Shown piece after piece: positions 14,603 to 21,996 of a DNA stretch of 21,996 nucleotides (positions are counted from its first letter, which is position 1; every line of letters starts with the position of its first letter). The notes beneath the pieces are model-generated. The model saw nothing but the letters and a program-made list of their open reading frames with translations. It had not been told where the DNA came from and did no database searches. The stretch comes from Methanoregula sp. UBA471 (GTDB taxonomy: Archaea > Halobacteriota > Methanomicrobia > Methanomicrobiales > Methanospirillaceae). The DNA is taken from assembly GCA_002495065.1 (NCBI GenBank), contig DADT01000059.1:1-21996 (forward strand). The letters run 5' to 3'. The translations under genes and the position numbers were made by a program.

Positions 14603-17488
14603 ATGCTTATGAGAGTGCAAGCTGGGATTTTAATAATAATTGGTATGATGCTCCTTGTAGGGCTTGTAGGTGCAGCAGTAGGAGTTCCCGATACAATAGT
14701 TGTTACAACCGATAAACAATGGATCGTCGCAAATAATCTTGATCAATCGACCATAACCGTAACCGTTACGAATACAACCACAACACCCACGGATTTCAGT
14801 GGTGATGTACAAGGTGTAACGGTCAATCTTGCAGTTGACGATACATACGGAACTATAAGTCCCATAACAGTCACTACGAATGAATCAGGAAAGGCAACCA
14901 GCATCTTTAAAGTAAAGACAAAGAGTGGCGCAGCACAGATAACTGCAACAATAAACATCCCGGCATTATCTGGTTCAACAATTCAGAACATCGATCACGA
15001 CAGCCCCTATAGCGTGATGTTCACCCATCCCTTATCCGGAAACGTGGCAACTGAAGTTCCGTTTAACTTCTCAGTTACTGACCGTTGGGGAAATCGGGTT
15101 GATAACCTGAACCCTGCTGAAATCCATACAGTCAGCCTTCACGTGCATGGTCCCGGTTCGGATGACTGCAGATTTGTTGAAAATAATTTACATGATATCA
15201 CCCGGGCACTTGACAGTACCGGAAATCTGAATCTCAACGTAAGATTAACCTCTATAAGGGGTCCTAATAATATTCTATTAGATTCATTTGGCAGCATATC
15301 TGATAAAATCGAATCGATTGAAGCGGTTGCGGCTGGAATACCCTCGTCCATGACCGGCAGTATATCGAACGGAGGGGTTCTTACAGCAAATGGTCATGAT
15401 AAATTCACCATTAATTATTACCTATACGATAACTACGGAAACCCGTTACAAAACCGATCCCTGTGGATCAATACAAATCTGACTGATGAATTGACCCCGA
15501 AATTGTATACCACAAATTCTCTCGGGCAGATTCAGATGACCTACGGCCCAAAAATATCCGTCCTTACTGCTAATATTACAGCCATTGCCGCAGATAACTC
15601 GAGCGTCAGGAATAATCTTATAGCAAGCTTTGTCAGTTCCAATGTGCCTTCCAAGCTGCTTCTCGTTGTCACCCCGCAAACCATGGCGAGCCGGGATTGT
15701 GACGCTGTGACAACGCGGGAAGCAAAGGTGGTAGCAATATTAACCGATGATTTTGGAAATCCAGTAACAAACAGTACTGATGTCACCTTTACAATTTCAG
15801 GTATCTCAATAGCAACCAATAACGCCGCCCCAGGTCCAAGTTTTGAGAGCGGATCCGAACTTCTGACAAAAATGGTTCCGACGGATGGTAATGGAAATGC
15901 AATCCTGACTTTCTATCCAGGTTCATTCACTGTAGACAGCGATAGCTCAACAGGATTTTGTACAATATCTGCTGCATCCGGCGGGATAAATGCAGTCCCG
16001 GTTTTAGTGGAATGGAAGAATTTTGCCTATCTAAGCGTAACCGTTAATGCTACACCCCAAACGGTTCTTGTCAATGAAACCATAGATGTTACCATACGGG
16101 TTACGGGCGACGGATACAAGATGGTGTCGAATCCCATATCAGTGGTGCTGGATTTAGATACCACCAACAGTATGAATGGAGCTGAGGCCGATGATCCGGG
16201 TGGCCCCGACCGATTTGAATACGCAAAAGTCGCGGCAAAATATTTTGTCGGTTCCCTGAATGCCTCGGATCAGGTAGGACTTGTTACGTGGGGTGAGGAA
16301 GATAACATGGATTATTGGCGGCTTGTCCAAAATACTTCTTACAATCATGCCTTAATTAACTCATCAATTGACAGTCTGGATATGAAAAATAATGAGGTTA
16401 GTGTAAGAGATTCCATTCATGAAGCGGTTACTAATTTAATCACTAAATTAGTAACTCCTGCGAACGAAGTCGGAGCGATTATAACGCTTGGTGCTTCATC
16501 CTATGGTCCCGGAGAAAGACCCCTTATGGTCAAGGAAACATGGATAGATAATGGTATTAGGGTCTATTCAATCAGTTATGTATCCACCGATTGCAAGTTG
16601 ATGGCCGATGGGATCACATACACAAATTCCAAAACGGAAGACATGTCGCTCCTCGCTAGAGAAGCTCACGGCATACATTTTTGCTGCACAAATTCAAGCC
16701 AGGTTATTGATGCCTTGGGTGTAATTAGACAAAATCTTTCAGAGATTGCCGGTGTCAATACATCAATGAATCTTGACTTTGAGCATGTGACCGTTAACAG
16801 TAATACATCATGGTCAGGAGGAGACGTGTTTGACTATGTTGTTGTAAATGACGGGATGACTTCTCCAAATTCACGCACGACAATTCTCTGGCCAAACAGC
16901 ACGCGTACATTTGAGAACCAAACAGATGACTGGAATGATGACTTTAATCTTAATTTTTCCATTGGTACCATTAAAATTAAACAATCGTGGGAAACAACGT
17001 TCCGGCTCAAAGTAAAGAAGGAAGGGACTATCGATTTGTTCGGCCCAGGTTCCACCATTTCGTACAATGATATGCCCGGAAACCTGCGTCTTCCTCTTAC
17101 CCTCATCCAATCTGTTAACAATACCCTACCCGTGGGACTCTCAGGTGGAATGCTGGAGGTCTCAAATCTTGCGCATGGCGATATTACCAATTACGTTCCA
17201 TTAACCTGGAACCTGCAATATAAAGGATCTGCCACCGCCACTGAGACGATGTGGTATTCGTTTAATAATGGGACATGGGTACAATTTGGAACAGTAGCCG
17301 GTATCCCGCCTACTATTGCTCCAGATTATATGCCTTACACTCACCATGCATATATGGATATTACAAAATTACCTCCGGGCTATTACCAGATAAAAGTCGA
17401 GGCATTTGCTCCGGATTCTCCTAACCATGCTCAAATTATTGATGTGGGTTATGTTGGCAACTCCGGAGTCTACATAAAACTGGAGTAA
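14603..17488 (+). CDS. Secreted surface protein with invasin-like Ig (Big_1) repeats and a VWA domain
   Basis: A 961-residue extracellular protein. Residues 1-27 form a signal peptide (hydrophobic ILIIIGMMLLVGLVGAA core); ATG 14609 is an equally good start two codons in. Several Big_1-like Ig domains follow, recognisable by the pattern of a strand, then DxxGNPV/L, then TTNxxGxA: about 30-125 (TTNESGKATSIFKV), about 240-340 (YDNYGNPL, TTNSLGQIQMTY) and about 355-480 (LTDDFGNPV, TDGNGNAILTF). A von Willebrand A domain spans about 512-700; its MIDAS is DLDTTNSMNG, with Thr replacing the usual first Ser of DxSxS. The C-terminal ~250 residues look beta-rich. Many N-x-S/T sites suggest glycosylation. 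I see no clear C-terminal anchor. The role is probably adhesion or cell-surface structure; AT-rich codon use differs from housekeeping neighbours. Confidence 0.88.
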   Translation: MLMRVQAGILIIIGMMLLVGLVGAAVGVPDTIVVTTDKQWIVANNLDQSTITVTVTNTTTTPTDFSGDVQGVTVNLAVDDTYGTISPITVTTNESGKATSIFKVKTKSGAAQITATINIPALSGSTIQNIDHDSPYSVMFTHPLSGNVATEVPFNFSVTDRWGNRVDNLNPAEIHTVSLHVHGPGSDDCRFVENNLHDITRALDSTGNLNLNVRLTSIRGPNNILLDSFGSISDKIESIEAVAAGIPSSMTGSISNGGVLTANGHDKFTINYYLYDNYGNPLQNRSLWINTNLTDELTPKLYTTNSLGQIQMTYGPKISVLTANITAIAADNSSVRNNLIASFVSSNVPSKLLLVVTPQTMASRDCDAVTTREAKVVAILTDDFGNPVTNSTDVTFTISGISIATNNAAPGPSFESGSELLTKMVPTDGNGNAILTFYPGSFTVDSDSSTGFCTISAASGGINAVPVLVEWKNFAYLSVTVNATPQTVLVNETIDVTIRVTGDGYKMVSNPISVVLDLDTTNSMNGAEADDPGGPDRFEYAKVAAKYFVGSLNASDQVGLVTWGEEDNMDYWRLVQNTSYNHALINSSIDSLDMKNNEVSVRDSIHEAVTNLITKLVTPANEVGAIITLGASSYGPGERPLMVKETWIDNGIRVYSISYVSTDCKLMADGITYTNSKTEDMSLLAREAHGIHFCCTNSSQVIDALGVIRQNLSEIAGVNTSMNLDFEHVTVNSNTSWSGGDVFDYVVVNDGMTSPNSRTTILWPNSTRTFENQTDDWNDDFNLNFSIGTIKIKQSWETTFRLKVKKEGTIDLFGPGSTISYNDMPGNLRLPLTLIQSVNNTLPVGLSGGMLEVSNLAHGDITNYVPLTWNLQYKGSATATETMWYSFNNGTWVQFGTVAGIPPTIAPDYMPYTHHAYMDITKLPPGYYQIKVEAFAPDSPNHAQIIDVGYVGNSGVYIKLE

Positions 17489-17492
17489 ATTC

Positions 17493-17498
17493 TTTTTT
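17493..17498 (+). terminator. Short poly-T terminator after the surface-protein gene
   Basis: A T6 run four bases after the TAA stop (AATTCTTTTTTCCC), consistent with U-tract termination. It is short. Confidence 0.45.
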
Positions 17499-17670
17499 CC
17501 CACAATAAATTTGCATTTGTCGGTGTTTCGTAAATCCATTACTGATGACTGATGAGAACTGCTGATTCCTTAAACTAATACTTATTTCGGGAACAGCCCC
17601 GCCCTCTATTCCGTCTCCATCCAATCCTTCACCATCGTCACATTCGTGGCCGAATAAGAAATGGTAAATC
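17499..17670. other. Short spacer between surface-protein terminator and transposase remnant
   Basis: No gene or structured element seen; it may contain an old IS end, but I cannot define inverted repeats. Confidence 0.3.
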
Positions 17671-18198
17671 CTACATTTCGCAGGACTCCACCACAAAATA
17701 ATAATTTCTAAAAGAGGGTCCCATAACGGTGAGGAGATTCAGAGTTTCCTCCTACAGATTAACGATAAACCGTTTGCTTGGAGAATTCACGGAAAAAATT
17801 ACCTCAGCCGGTCCATAAAAAGGGTAAAGATCCATTTCATGGTTGGATTCTGAACCGGTTTCTTCAACTGGTTTTTGACCGTTGACCCTGACTCTTTGAG
17901 TTTTAAGCGACATACCATCCAGCGGCAGCATAAACAAAGCAGAGCACCATGATCATGGATAACGCTTCGATGCGGCTTTCTTCAAAAACACTTCAGCGAC
18001 CCGGAAACTCTTGTCCTTGAGAAACCGGAATCCGCGCTCAACGGATTGCTGACCTTTGTAGTATTTCCGAAATGTGTCCGCCTCAAGATCCACGTCGTTA
18101 GTTGCCAGAACAAACCAGCCAAGGCAGAGTTTTTTACATGCGATAATTTCAGGGATGACTTCTAATGGAAACTCGCAGGCGAACTCTTTTGCTAGCAA
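17671..18198 (-). pseudogene. Decayed transposase, IS1634/IS4-like (DDE), C-terminal remnant
   Basis: On the minus strand, 18198-17953 encodes FVLATNDVDLEADTF and YYKGQQSVERGFRFLKDKSF followed by VAEVFLKK. This is the hallmark C-terminal catalytic-Glu region (Y-x-K-x-x-x-x-E-R-x-F/FLK) of IS4/IS1634-type transposases. After a frame change it continues as SRIEALSMIMVLCFVY, then in another frame KKPVQNPTMKWIFTLF, then after a stop EETLNLLTVMGPSFRNYY, ending near 17671. At least two frameshifts and stops break it and the N-terminal two thirds are missing, so it is inactive. It lies between the surface-protein gene and the end of the pilin-like operon. No terminal inverted repeats are evident. 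Confidence 0.8.
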
Positions 18199-18273
18199 GG
18201 TGGATATTATCCTCTTGTTTGGGTTGACAATGGCATCATGCCGATTATAATCTTGAAGGTGTAACTATTTCTT

Positions 18274-18282
18274 AAAAAAAAA
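18274..18282 (-). terminator. Poly-T terminator of the pilin-like operon
   Basis: Nine A on the plus strand (T9 on the minus strand) immediately follow the TGA of the last operon gene. It is placed exactly where an archaeal U-tract terminator for the six-gene transcript is expected. Confidence 0.7.
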
Positions 18283-19074
18283 TCAGATTGATTCGATTTT
18301 TACTTCGTATGTTTTAATGACGAGTGAGTTAACCGGGGGCAGGGTATACGTGATTGGAGTACCCGAACCGGGTGGCTGATCATGTGCCATCCCCGGGATT
18401 TTCATGAAATAGTTGTCCCAGGCAACGGAATAATCCATTGAAGGGTTTGGTGTATATATTACCGTTACCGGATTAGCCGGTGTCAGTTGGGTGTAATTGT
18501 AGTCACCCATTTTCATCCGGATGGTTCCAATGCCCTCTCTCGCCATGATACCTTCACTGGTAAAGTTAATGAGATTAATAACCATTGTCTGTGTCGGGGC
18601 ATCATAGAACCAGCGGGGCTCAGCAAGCATTACGGATCCACCAGAGAGTCGGGGGCGAAGAATTACTGCACCATTCTGGAGAGAAATATCCGTCTGGGCA
18701 CTGATCGACTCATACCGCATCTCACCTGGTTCGAATTTATAAATTATTGTACCCGAAGAGTCACTAATGGTGATGTTTGAGAAGGATGGCTGATGACTCG
18801 AATTGTATATACTCAGCGATCCACTGCCTATCTTCATGGATGTCTCCTTGTAGGGCACGGTCTTGTAGGCAAGACTCTTGACATCATTCTGTAACACGAT
18901 CATGTTCTTTTCCATGATCTTCTCATCCGCACTCACCTGTTGTTTCAGAAGCAGGGGGTACCCGTAAAGGGTCACAAGACCAATACCAACAATTACGATA
19001 GTAAATATGAGGAGAAAACCAATTGATTCCGATACTCCCCTGTCATTCAATCCCACGATATGCTGTGCCACCAT
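18283..19074 (-). CDS. Type IV pilin-like protein (DUF7289-like), last gene of operon
   Basis: A 263-residue exported protein with one N-terminal hydrophobic helix. Its start region reads NDRGVSESIGFLLIFTIVIV, with GIGLVTLYGYPLL following: a short charged stretch, a Gly cleavage site, a polar/Glu start and a long hydrophobic helix, as in archaeal class III signal peptides processed by PibD/FlaK-type peptidases. The rest is a beta-rich extracellular domain with several N-x-S/T sites. I choose ATG 19074: it overlaps the previous stop as TGATG and has GGAGGA six bases upstream; TTG 19077 is an alternative. The SESIGFLLIF...GIGLVTLYG pattern resembles what I remember as DUF7289, but I could not search for it. 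Confidence 0.8.
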   Translation of the reverse strand: MVAQHIVGLNDRGVSESIGFLLIFTIVIVGIGLVTLYGYPLLLKQQVSADEKIMEKNMIVLQNDVKSLAYKTVPYKETSMKIGSGSLSIYNSSHQPSFSNITISDSSGTIIYKFEPGEMRYESISAQTDISLQNGAVILRPRLSGGSVMLAEPRWFYDAPTQTMVINLINFTSEGIMAREGIGTIRMKMGDYNYTQLTPANPVTVIYTPNPSMDYSVAWDNYFMKIPGMAHDQPPGSGTPITYTLPPVNSLVIKTYEVKIESI

Positions 19075-19532
19075 CAATATCCTCCTGAATCATAACTGAT
19101 CCTGTTTATTCCAGCGCCGGTAGTATTTCCGGCCACCCCCCGCGTTGCCCCGATTCCGGCAAGTGAGATACGTGCCTGAAGACTTCCCCGTGATACTGTT
19201 ATATCCTGATCGACAGAATTTGGATCAGTTCCGAGCGTAACGAAATAACTTCTTCCGACAATTTCATCAGGGATGTCAAAGCGTGTCGTCATATTGCCTT
19301 CAATGGGTGCAATCGCATACACATCAACCATTCGCGTGGAAACGCCATTACCGATATCCGTGAAAGCGACATACACGAGCCTGTTAGCCGGGTCTTCCAT
19401 GATATTGGTGTTAACCAGCAGGAGGAGTACGACCAAAAGCCCCATAATCACCCCGCTGATCAGGAGATACTCGATCATGTTTGCCACGGCAGACTCATTA
19501 TCCTGGTGATTAAACGATGGTCCAGTTCTCAT
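19074..19532 (-). CDS. Type IV pilin-like protein (DUF7266-like)
   Basis: A 152-residue exported protein. A charged leader ends at NESA, followed by VANMIEYLLISGVIMGLLVV, a pilin-type helix with Glu near position 6 of the predicted mature chain. A short beta-rich extracellular domain follows (DVYAIAPIEGNMTTRFDIPD, then VSRGSLQARISLAG). The start ATG 19532 lies 23 bases inside the preceding gene, and the stop overlaps the next start, so translation is coupled both ways. It is probably a minor pilin or pseudopilin of an envelope-spanning machine. The DUF assignment is from memory of the haloarchaeal family and is tentative. Confidence 0.75.
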   Translation of the reverse strand: MRTGPSFNHQDNESAVANMIEYLLISGVIMGLLVVLLLLVNTNIMEDPANRLVYVAFTDIGNGVSTRMVDVYAIAPIEGNMTTRFDIPDEIVGRSYFVTLGTDPNSVDQDITVSRGSLQARISLAGIGATRGVAGNTTGAGINRISYDSGGY

Positions 19533-19869
19533 TATATTCGGTCACCCCGTTATTGTAATGTATCTGGATATAAGTGGCATTCGCAGCGGAGAAAAATGAA
19601 TAATTTACTACCGAACTTTTCCGGTTCATTGAAATTATCTTAATGTCGGATTCCACGTCGTTAAAAACTGGTGAAGCAACATTCAATGATTGATGGATTA
19701 CCGACCTGACGTCACGAATGTCGTTTTTCGGAAATTCAATCACACTTTCAGCAGTGGTTTGTCCTACAACCGTGGACTGGTTGATAACCAGCGCCAGGAA
19801 AAAGAAGCTGAAACTGACGAGGAACCCCATCAGGACAATCCATTGTGCATCATCGTTCAGTCTCGCCAT
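19510..19869 (-). CDS. Small pilin-like protein (DUF7261-like)
   Basis: A 119-residue protein starting MARLNDDAQWIVLMGFLVSF. A perfect GGAGGT about 8 bases upstream selects ATG 19869 over an upstream in-frame start at 19920 that would add a cysteine-rich, unlikely leader. The cleavage-like DDA|Q junction is followed by a hydrophobic helix to about residue 28, then a hydrophilic domain with DVRSVIHQSLNVASPVF and several Asn glycosylation sites. It overlaps its upstream neighbour by 13 bases and its downstream neighbour by 23. Together with the adjacent genes it fits a set of pseudopilins. Confidence 0.72.
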   Translation of the reverse strand: MARLNDDAQWIVLMGFLVSFSFFFLALVINQSTVVGQTTAESVIEFPKNDIRDVRSVIHQSLNVASPVFNDVESDIKIISMNRKSSVVNYSFFSAANATYIQIHYNNGVTEYNENWTIV

Positions 19870-20366
19870 AGCAGTACCTCCACAAGCACCGCACGATCTC
19901 GTGCTGCTGCAGTGTAACAACCTTTATCCACAATTACCCACTTTGTCGCCCTCACAACATGTTCTCCTCCTGTTAGTTCACGAGAATTGGTGATTGGGAC
20001 GTTTTGAATTATATCATTAGAATCCCGACAACTGTAACTTGCGTTAAATTGAATATCGTGGAGGGGACCTGATCCTGATGTGTTGGTATATTTCAAAAAC
20101 AACGTTTTGAATTCTTCTCTATCTTGGGGATTAAGACCTGTGATAATTCTCTGTAAAGGGGTTTCTGAATTTGTACTATTCGGAGCGACATCCATCATCT
20201 TCAGTGCGTCACTTCCCAGCGCCTCCAGTTGCATATCATTAATATGGGTATCTCCCGCAGTGTAGACCGATGTCGCGTTCACGACGAGATACGCGGTTAT
20301 AACCATGATCAGTCCTGCTGCAAAGCCCTCAATGGTGTAGAGCTGACCCCCGTCATTTTTTACCAT
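19857..20366 (-). CDS. Type IV pilin-like protein (DUF7288-like)
   Basis: A 169-residue protein with N-terminus MVKNDGGQLYTIEGFAAGLI. This is a textbook archaeal class III signal: short basic/acidic leader, GG cleavage site, Gln at +1 and Glu at +6 (conserved in type IV pilins to pair with a neighbour's N-terminus), then a hydrophobic helix. The extracellular part holds two cysteines (NASYSCRDS and DKGCYTAA) that could form a disulfide. A good ribosome site (GGAGGTGG) precedes ATG 20366, which overlaps the upstream stop. The QxYTxEGFxA pattern matches my memory of haloarchaeal DUF7288. Confidence 0.77.
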   Translation of the reverse strand: MVKNDGGQLYTIEGFAAGLIMVITAYLVVNATSVYTAGDTHINDMQLEALGSDALKMMDVAPNSTNSETPLQRIITGLNPQDREEFKTLFLKYTNTSGSGPLHDIQFNASYSCRDSNDIIQNVPITNSRELTGGEHVVRATKWVIVDKGCYTAAARDRAVLVEVLLWRD

Positions 20367-21373
20367 ACCGCCACCTCCACCATGGCATCCCTGAGGCGTG
20401 GCTGAGTAACATGAGCCGGATTGTAATCATAACTGAAGGGAGATGTCCACGTATTGTTTAAGAAACGACTTGGGCTATTTAGATTAAAAGAGAGGTTTAT
20501 GTAGACCGGTGAATTTCCTGCGTTCAGAATATCGAAAAATGCCGGCGAGAATTTTAGTGAAACATTTTCTTTCACTTCGACAGGTGGCTGGGTAGTCGAG
20601 CTGTTACCATCGATATAAGGGGTATTGAAGGTTCGTACCAGGGACAATATGCCTGCATCCACTTTGTATACATTGATTTTCGTGAGAGTAATGTTGATTG
20701 CAGAATCATCCAGACTAGATCTCAGATTCGTGATGTTAACCATAATCTGGTCCCTGGCGGGGTCAATTTCATAGGCAGGATTTTTTTGATCTTTTAACCC
20801 GGAATTATTCACAAGGATAGAAAATTCGTGAGTCGTCACATTGTTGTCTGGGTTTTTATATAACGGAGCATCAACGGTAGCATTGCTCAATCCTTTGATC
20901 TTGACAACACGTCGGATATACCCATAGCCTTCCGGAACAACATCTCCTACTGACTGCAGCTCGTTGGTCTCCACATCTAAGAGTGAAATGTTGAACCGGT
21001 AGGGATAGTCCCCGAATATTACCCGCTGATGGTAATCATCGGGATAGGCAAAAGCACCATATACAGATGTATCGGAGAAAAACCTGTCGACCTTTTCCTG
21101 TGAGAGAATATTAGGGGTATCTCTCGTAATTGCAAGACCGAACCGTGTCACACTGAAATTCTGCTGTGATTCCCATGGGGGCGAGGCAGGCCATCCCGGA
21201 TCCTCCACAAGAATCACACCGGTCCGGTACGCAACCGCATCATAATCGATAGTGTATCCCTGCAAATTAACCAGCAATCCCGGGATCATAGATAATACCC
21301 AGATGAACGCCAGCAGGAAAATAGTAAACCCTGCAATGAAATCTATGGAGAGGGTTCCGGAATCATCAGTCAT
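20360..21373 (-). CDS. Large pilin-like protein (DUF7287-like N-terminus)
   Basis: A 337-residue protein whose N-terminus DDSGTLSIDFIAGFTIFLLA resembles a class III pilin signal. Asp replaces the usual Glu at about +5 after the Gly cleavage site. The hydrophobic helix runs to about residue 35 (VLSMIPGLLV), followed by a long beta-rich ectodomain with many N-x-S/T sites. An early conserved-looking element YDAVAYRTGVILVEDPGWP follows the helix. It is the largest of the five and could be the major or tip subunit; the sequence does not say. Its ATG overlaps the preceding stop as ATGA. Confidence 0.77.
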   Translation of the reverse strand: MTDDSGTLSIDFIAGFTIFLLAFIWVLSMIPGLLVNLQGYTIDYDAVAYRTGVILVEDPGWPASPPWESQQNFSVTRFGLAITRDTPNILSQEKVDRFFSDTSVYGAFAYPDDYHQRVIFGDYPYRFNISLLDVETNELQSVGDVVPEGYGYIRRVVKIKGLSNATVDAPLYKNPDNNVTTHEFSILVNNSGLKDQKNPAYEIDPARDQIMVNITNLRSSLDDSAINITLTKINVYKVDAGILSLVRTFNTPYIDGNSSTTQPPVEVKENVSLKFSPAFFDILNAGNSPVYINLSFNLNSPSRFLNNTWTSPFSYDYNPAHVTQPRLRDAMVEVAVW

Positions 21374-21936
21374 GTTTGAGTAATCAACGCCCCAGTTGTT
21401 GCATTAAATGTAAGTATCCTGTTCGTACTGCCGGAATATATCGTGAGGGTATAGATCCCCTGTTGTAGTTCAAGGTCTCTCCTTTCAGAGACTGTCTGGG
21501 ATGAACCAGTAATTGTTGCTTTATTATTTGCAAACAAGGTGCCGGGAGAAACTATTTGATCGAGGGCGATTTTTTCTGCGATCACTGTACTCCAGGGAAA
21601 CACCGTCCAGCCTGTCCTGTCATATACCAATAGCTTAGCTCCGACCCCCTGATTTATTCCAAAGACCCAGCTTGTAGCATTTCCCGATTCATCCACATCT
21701 TTTGCAATAAGAGAGTAGATGGTTTTTCCATCGGTTTCATTTAGAGAATCCATTTTATATTTATCGAGTTTCTGTTGTGCTTCTCCAAAACTGATACGGG
21801 AAGACTCTACCGGAATAGTAACCTGTGTCAGTCCTCCCTCCTTTTTCTCTTCTGACGGAAAGAACGTACATGCACTGCACAGGATCAGGACGACTAGTGC
21901 TGAGATGGCGAAAATGGCTGGGATATTTCTACGCAT
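21370..21936 (-). CDS. Putative membrane-anchored lipoprotein, first gene of the pilin-like operon
   Basis: A 188-residue exported protein. MRRN is followed by a hydrophobic stretch ending LILCSAC at residues 17-23, an imperfect lipobox (Cys at -3 is unusual), then a charged linker SEEKKEGG. The mature domain has ISFGEAQQKLDKYKMDS, and two beta-rich segments with GKTIYSLIAKDVD and LQQGIYTLTIYSG. This looks like a peripheral PepSY-like fold, but that is only an impression. ATG 21936 is preceded by AAGGAAGAG and a TATA box. It may help assemble or anchor the pilin-like proteins encoded downstream in the same transcript. Confidence 0.72.
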   Translation of the reverse strand: MRRNIPAIFAISALVVLILCSACTFFPSEEKKEGGLTQVTIPVESSRISFGEAQQKLDKYKMDSLNETDGKTIYSLIAKDVDESGNATSWVFGINQGVGAKLLVYDRTGWTVFPWSTVIAEKIALDQIVSPGTLFANNKATITGSSQTVSERRDLELQQGIYTLTIYSGSTNRILTFNATTGALITQT

Positions 21937-21968
21937 ACTCTTCCTTAAAGGCTTATTTGGTGAACAAC

Positions 21969-21979
21969 AGATATAAATA
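21969..21979 (-). promoter_or_regulatory. TATA box of the six-gene pilin-like operon
   Basis: On the minus strand the sequence reads AATATTTATATCTG. Transcription should begin about 26 bases downstream near 21946, giving a leader of about 10 bases that contains AAGGAAGAG directly before ATG 21936. No other promoter-sized gap exists inside the operon, since all genes overlap. Confidence 0.65.
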
Positions 21980-21996
21980 TTGGTATTCTTTTTAGT

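Noticed and set aside
14409..14612. 67-codon plus-strand ORF before the surface-protein gene
   Set aside because: Lys/Asn-rich low-complexity product typical of AT-rich noncoding DNA; it overlaps the TATA box and start of the real gene.
1..21996. CRISPR array
   Set aside because: No regularly spaced short direct repeats with unique spacers were seen; the only repeats are the two inverted copies of about 240 bp.

Overview
The window looks like a chromosomal segment of a methanogenic archaeon, most probably of the order Methanomicrobiales (a Methanoregula-like organism is my best guess, from protein character only). Archaeal hallmarks are an A-type ATP synthase operon, the large subunit of the archaeal D-family DNA polymerase (DP2), the initiation factor aIF1A, TATA-box promoters with short or no leaders, and poly-T terminators. 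Base composition shifts from fairly GC-rich in the housekeeping genes to AT-rich around the surface-protein gene (about 14.2-17.5 kb).

Layout. (1) Positions 1-2984 hold the 3' end of the A-type ATP synthase operon: subunit A (cut by the window edge), B and D, tightly coupled. (2) Positions 3062-3300 and 9352-9668 carry two inverted copies of a dispersed repeat. They flank about 6 kb holding two overlapping HEAT-repeat genes and polC. PolC contains a 165-residue mini-intein inside the polymerase catalytic loop, with an unusual Gly-Gln C-terminus. (3) Positions 10099-14164 are a run of single genes: a CDF zinc/cation exporter, a type II tRNA-Leu(CAA), a divergent flavoprotein/LysE-family pair, and aIF1A, which has no ATG or GTG start. 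(4) Positions 14603-17488 encode a 961-residue secreted surface protein with invasin-type Ig-like repeats and a VWA domain, followed by a decayed IS1634/IS4-type transposase. (5) Positions 18283-21936, minus strand, form a compact six-gene operon. The promoter-proximal gene encodes a lipoprotein-like protein. The other five encode small proteins, each with a type IV pilin-like N-terminus, resembling the pseudopilin sets found beside archaeal Tad/PilB-type secretion ATPases. No ATPase or platform gene is present in the window.

The most interesting signals are the mini-intein with its non-canonical terminus, the inverted repeat pair bracketing polC, and the five-pilin operon next to a large adhesin-like surface protein. 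All family assignments come from reading motifs, not from database searches.
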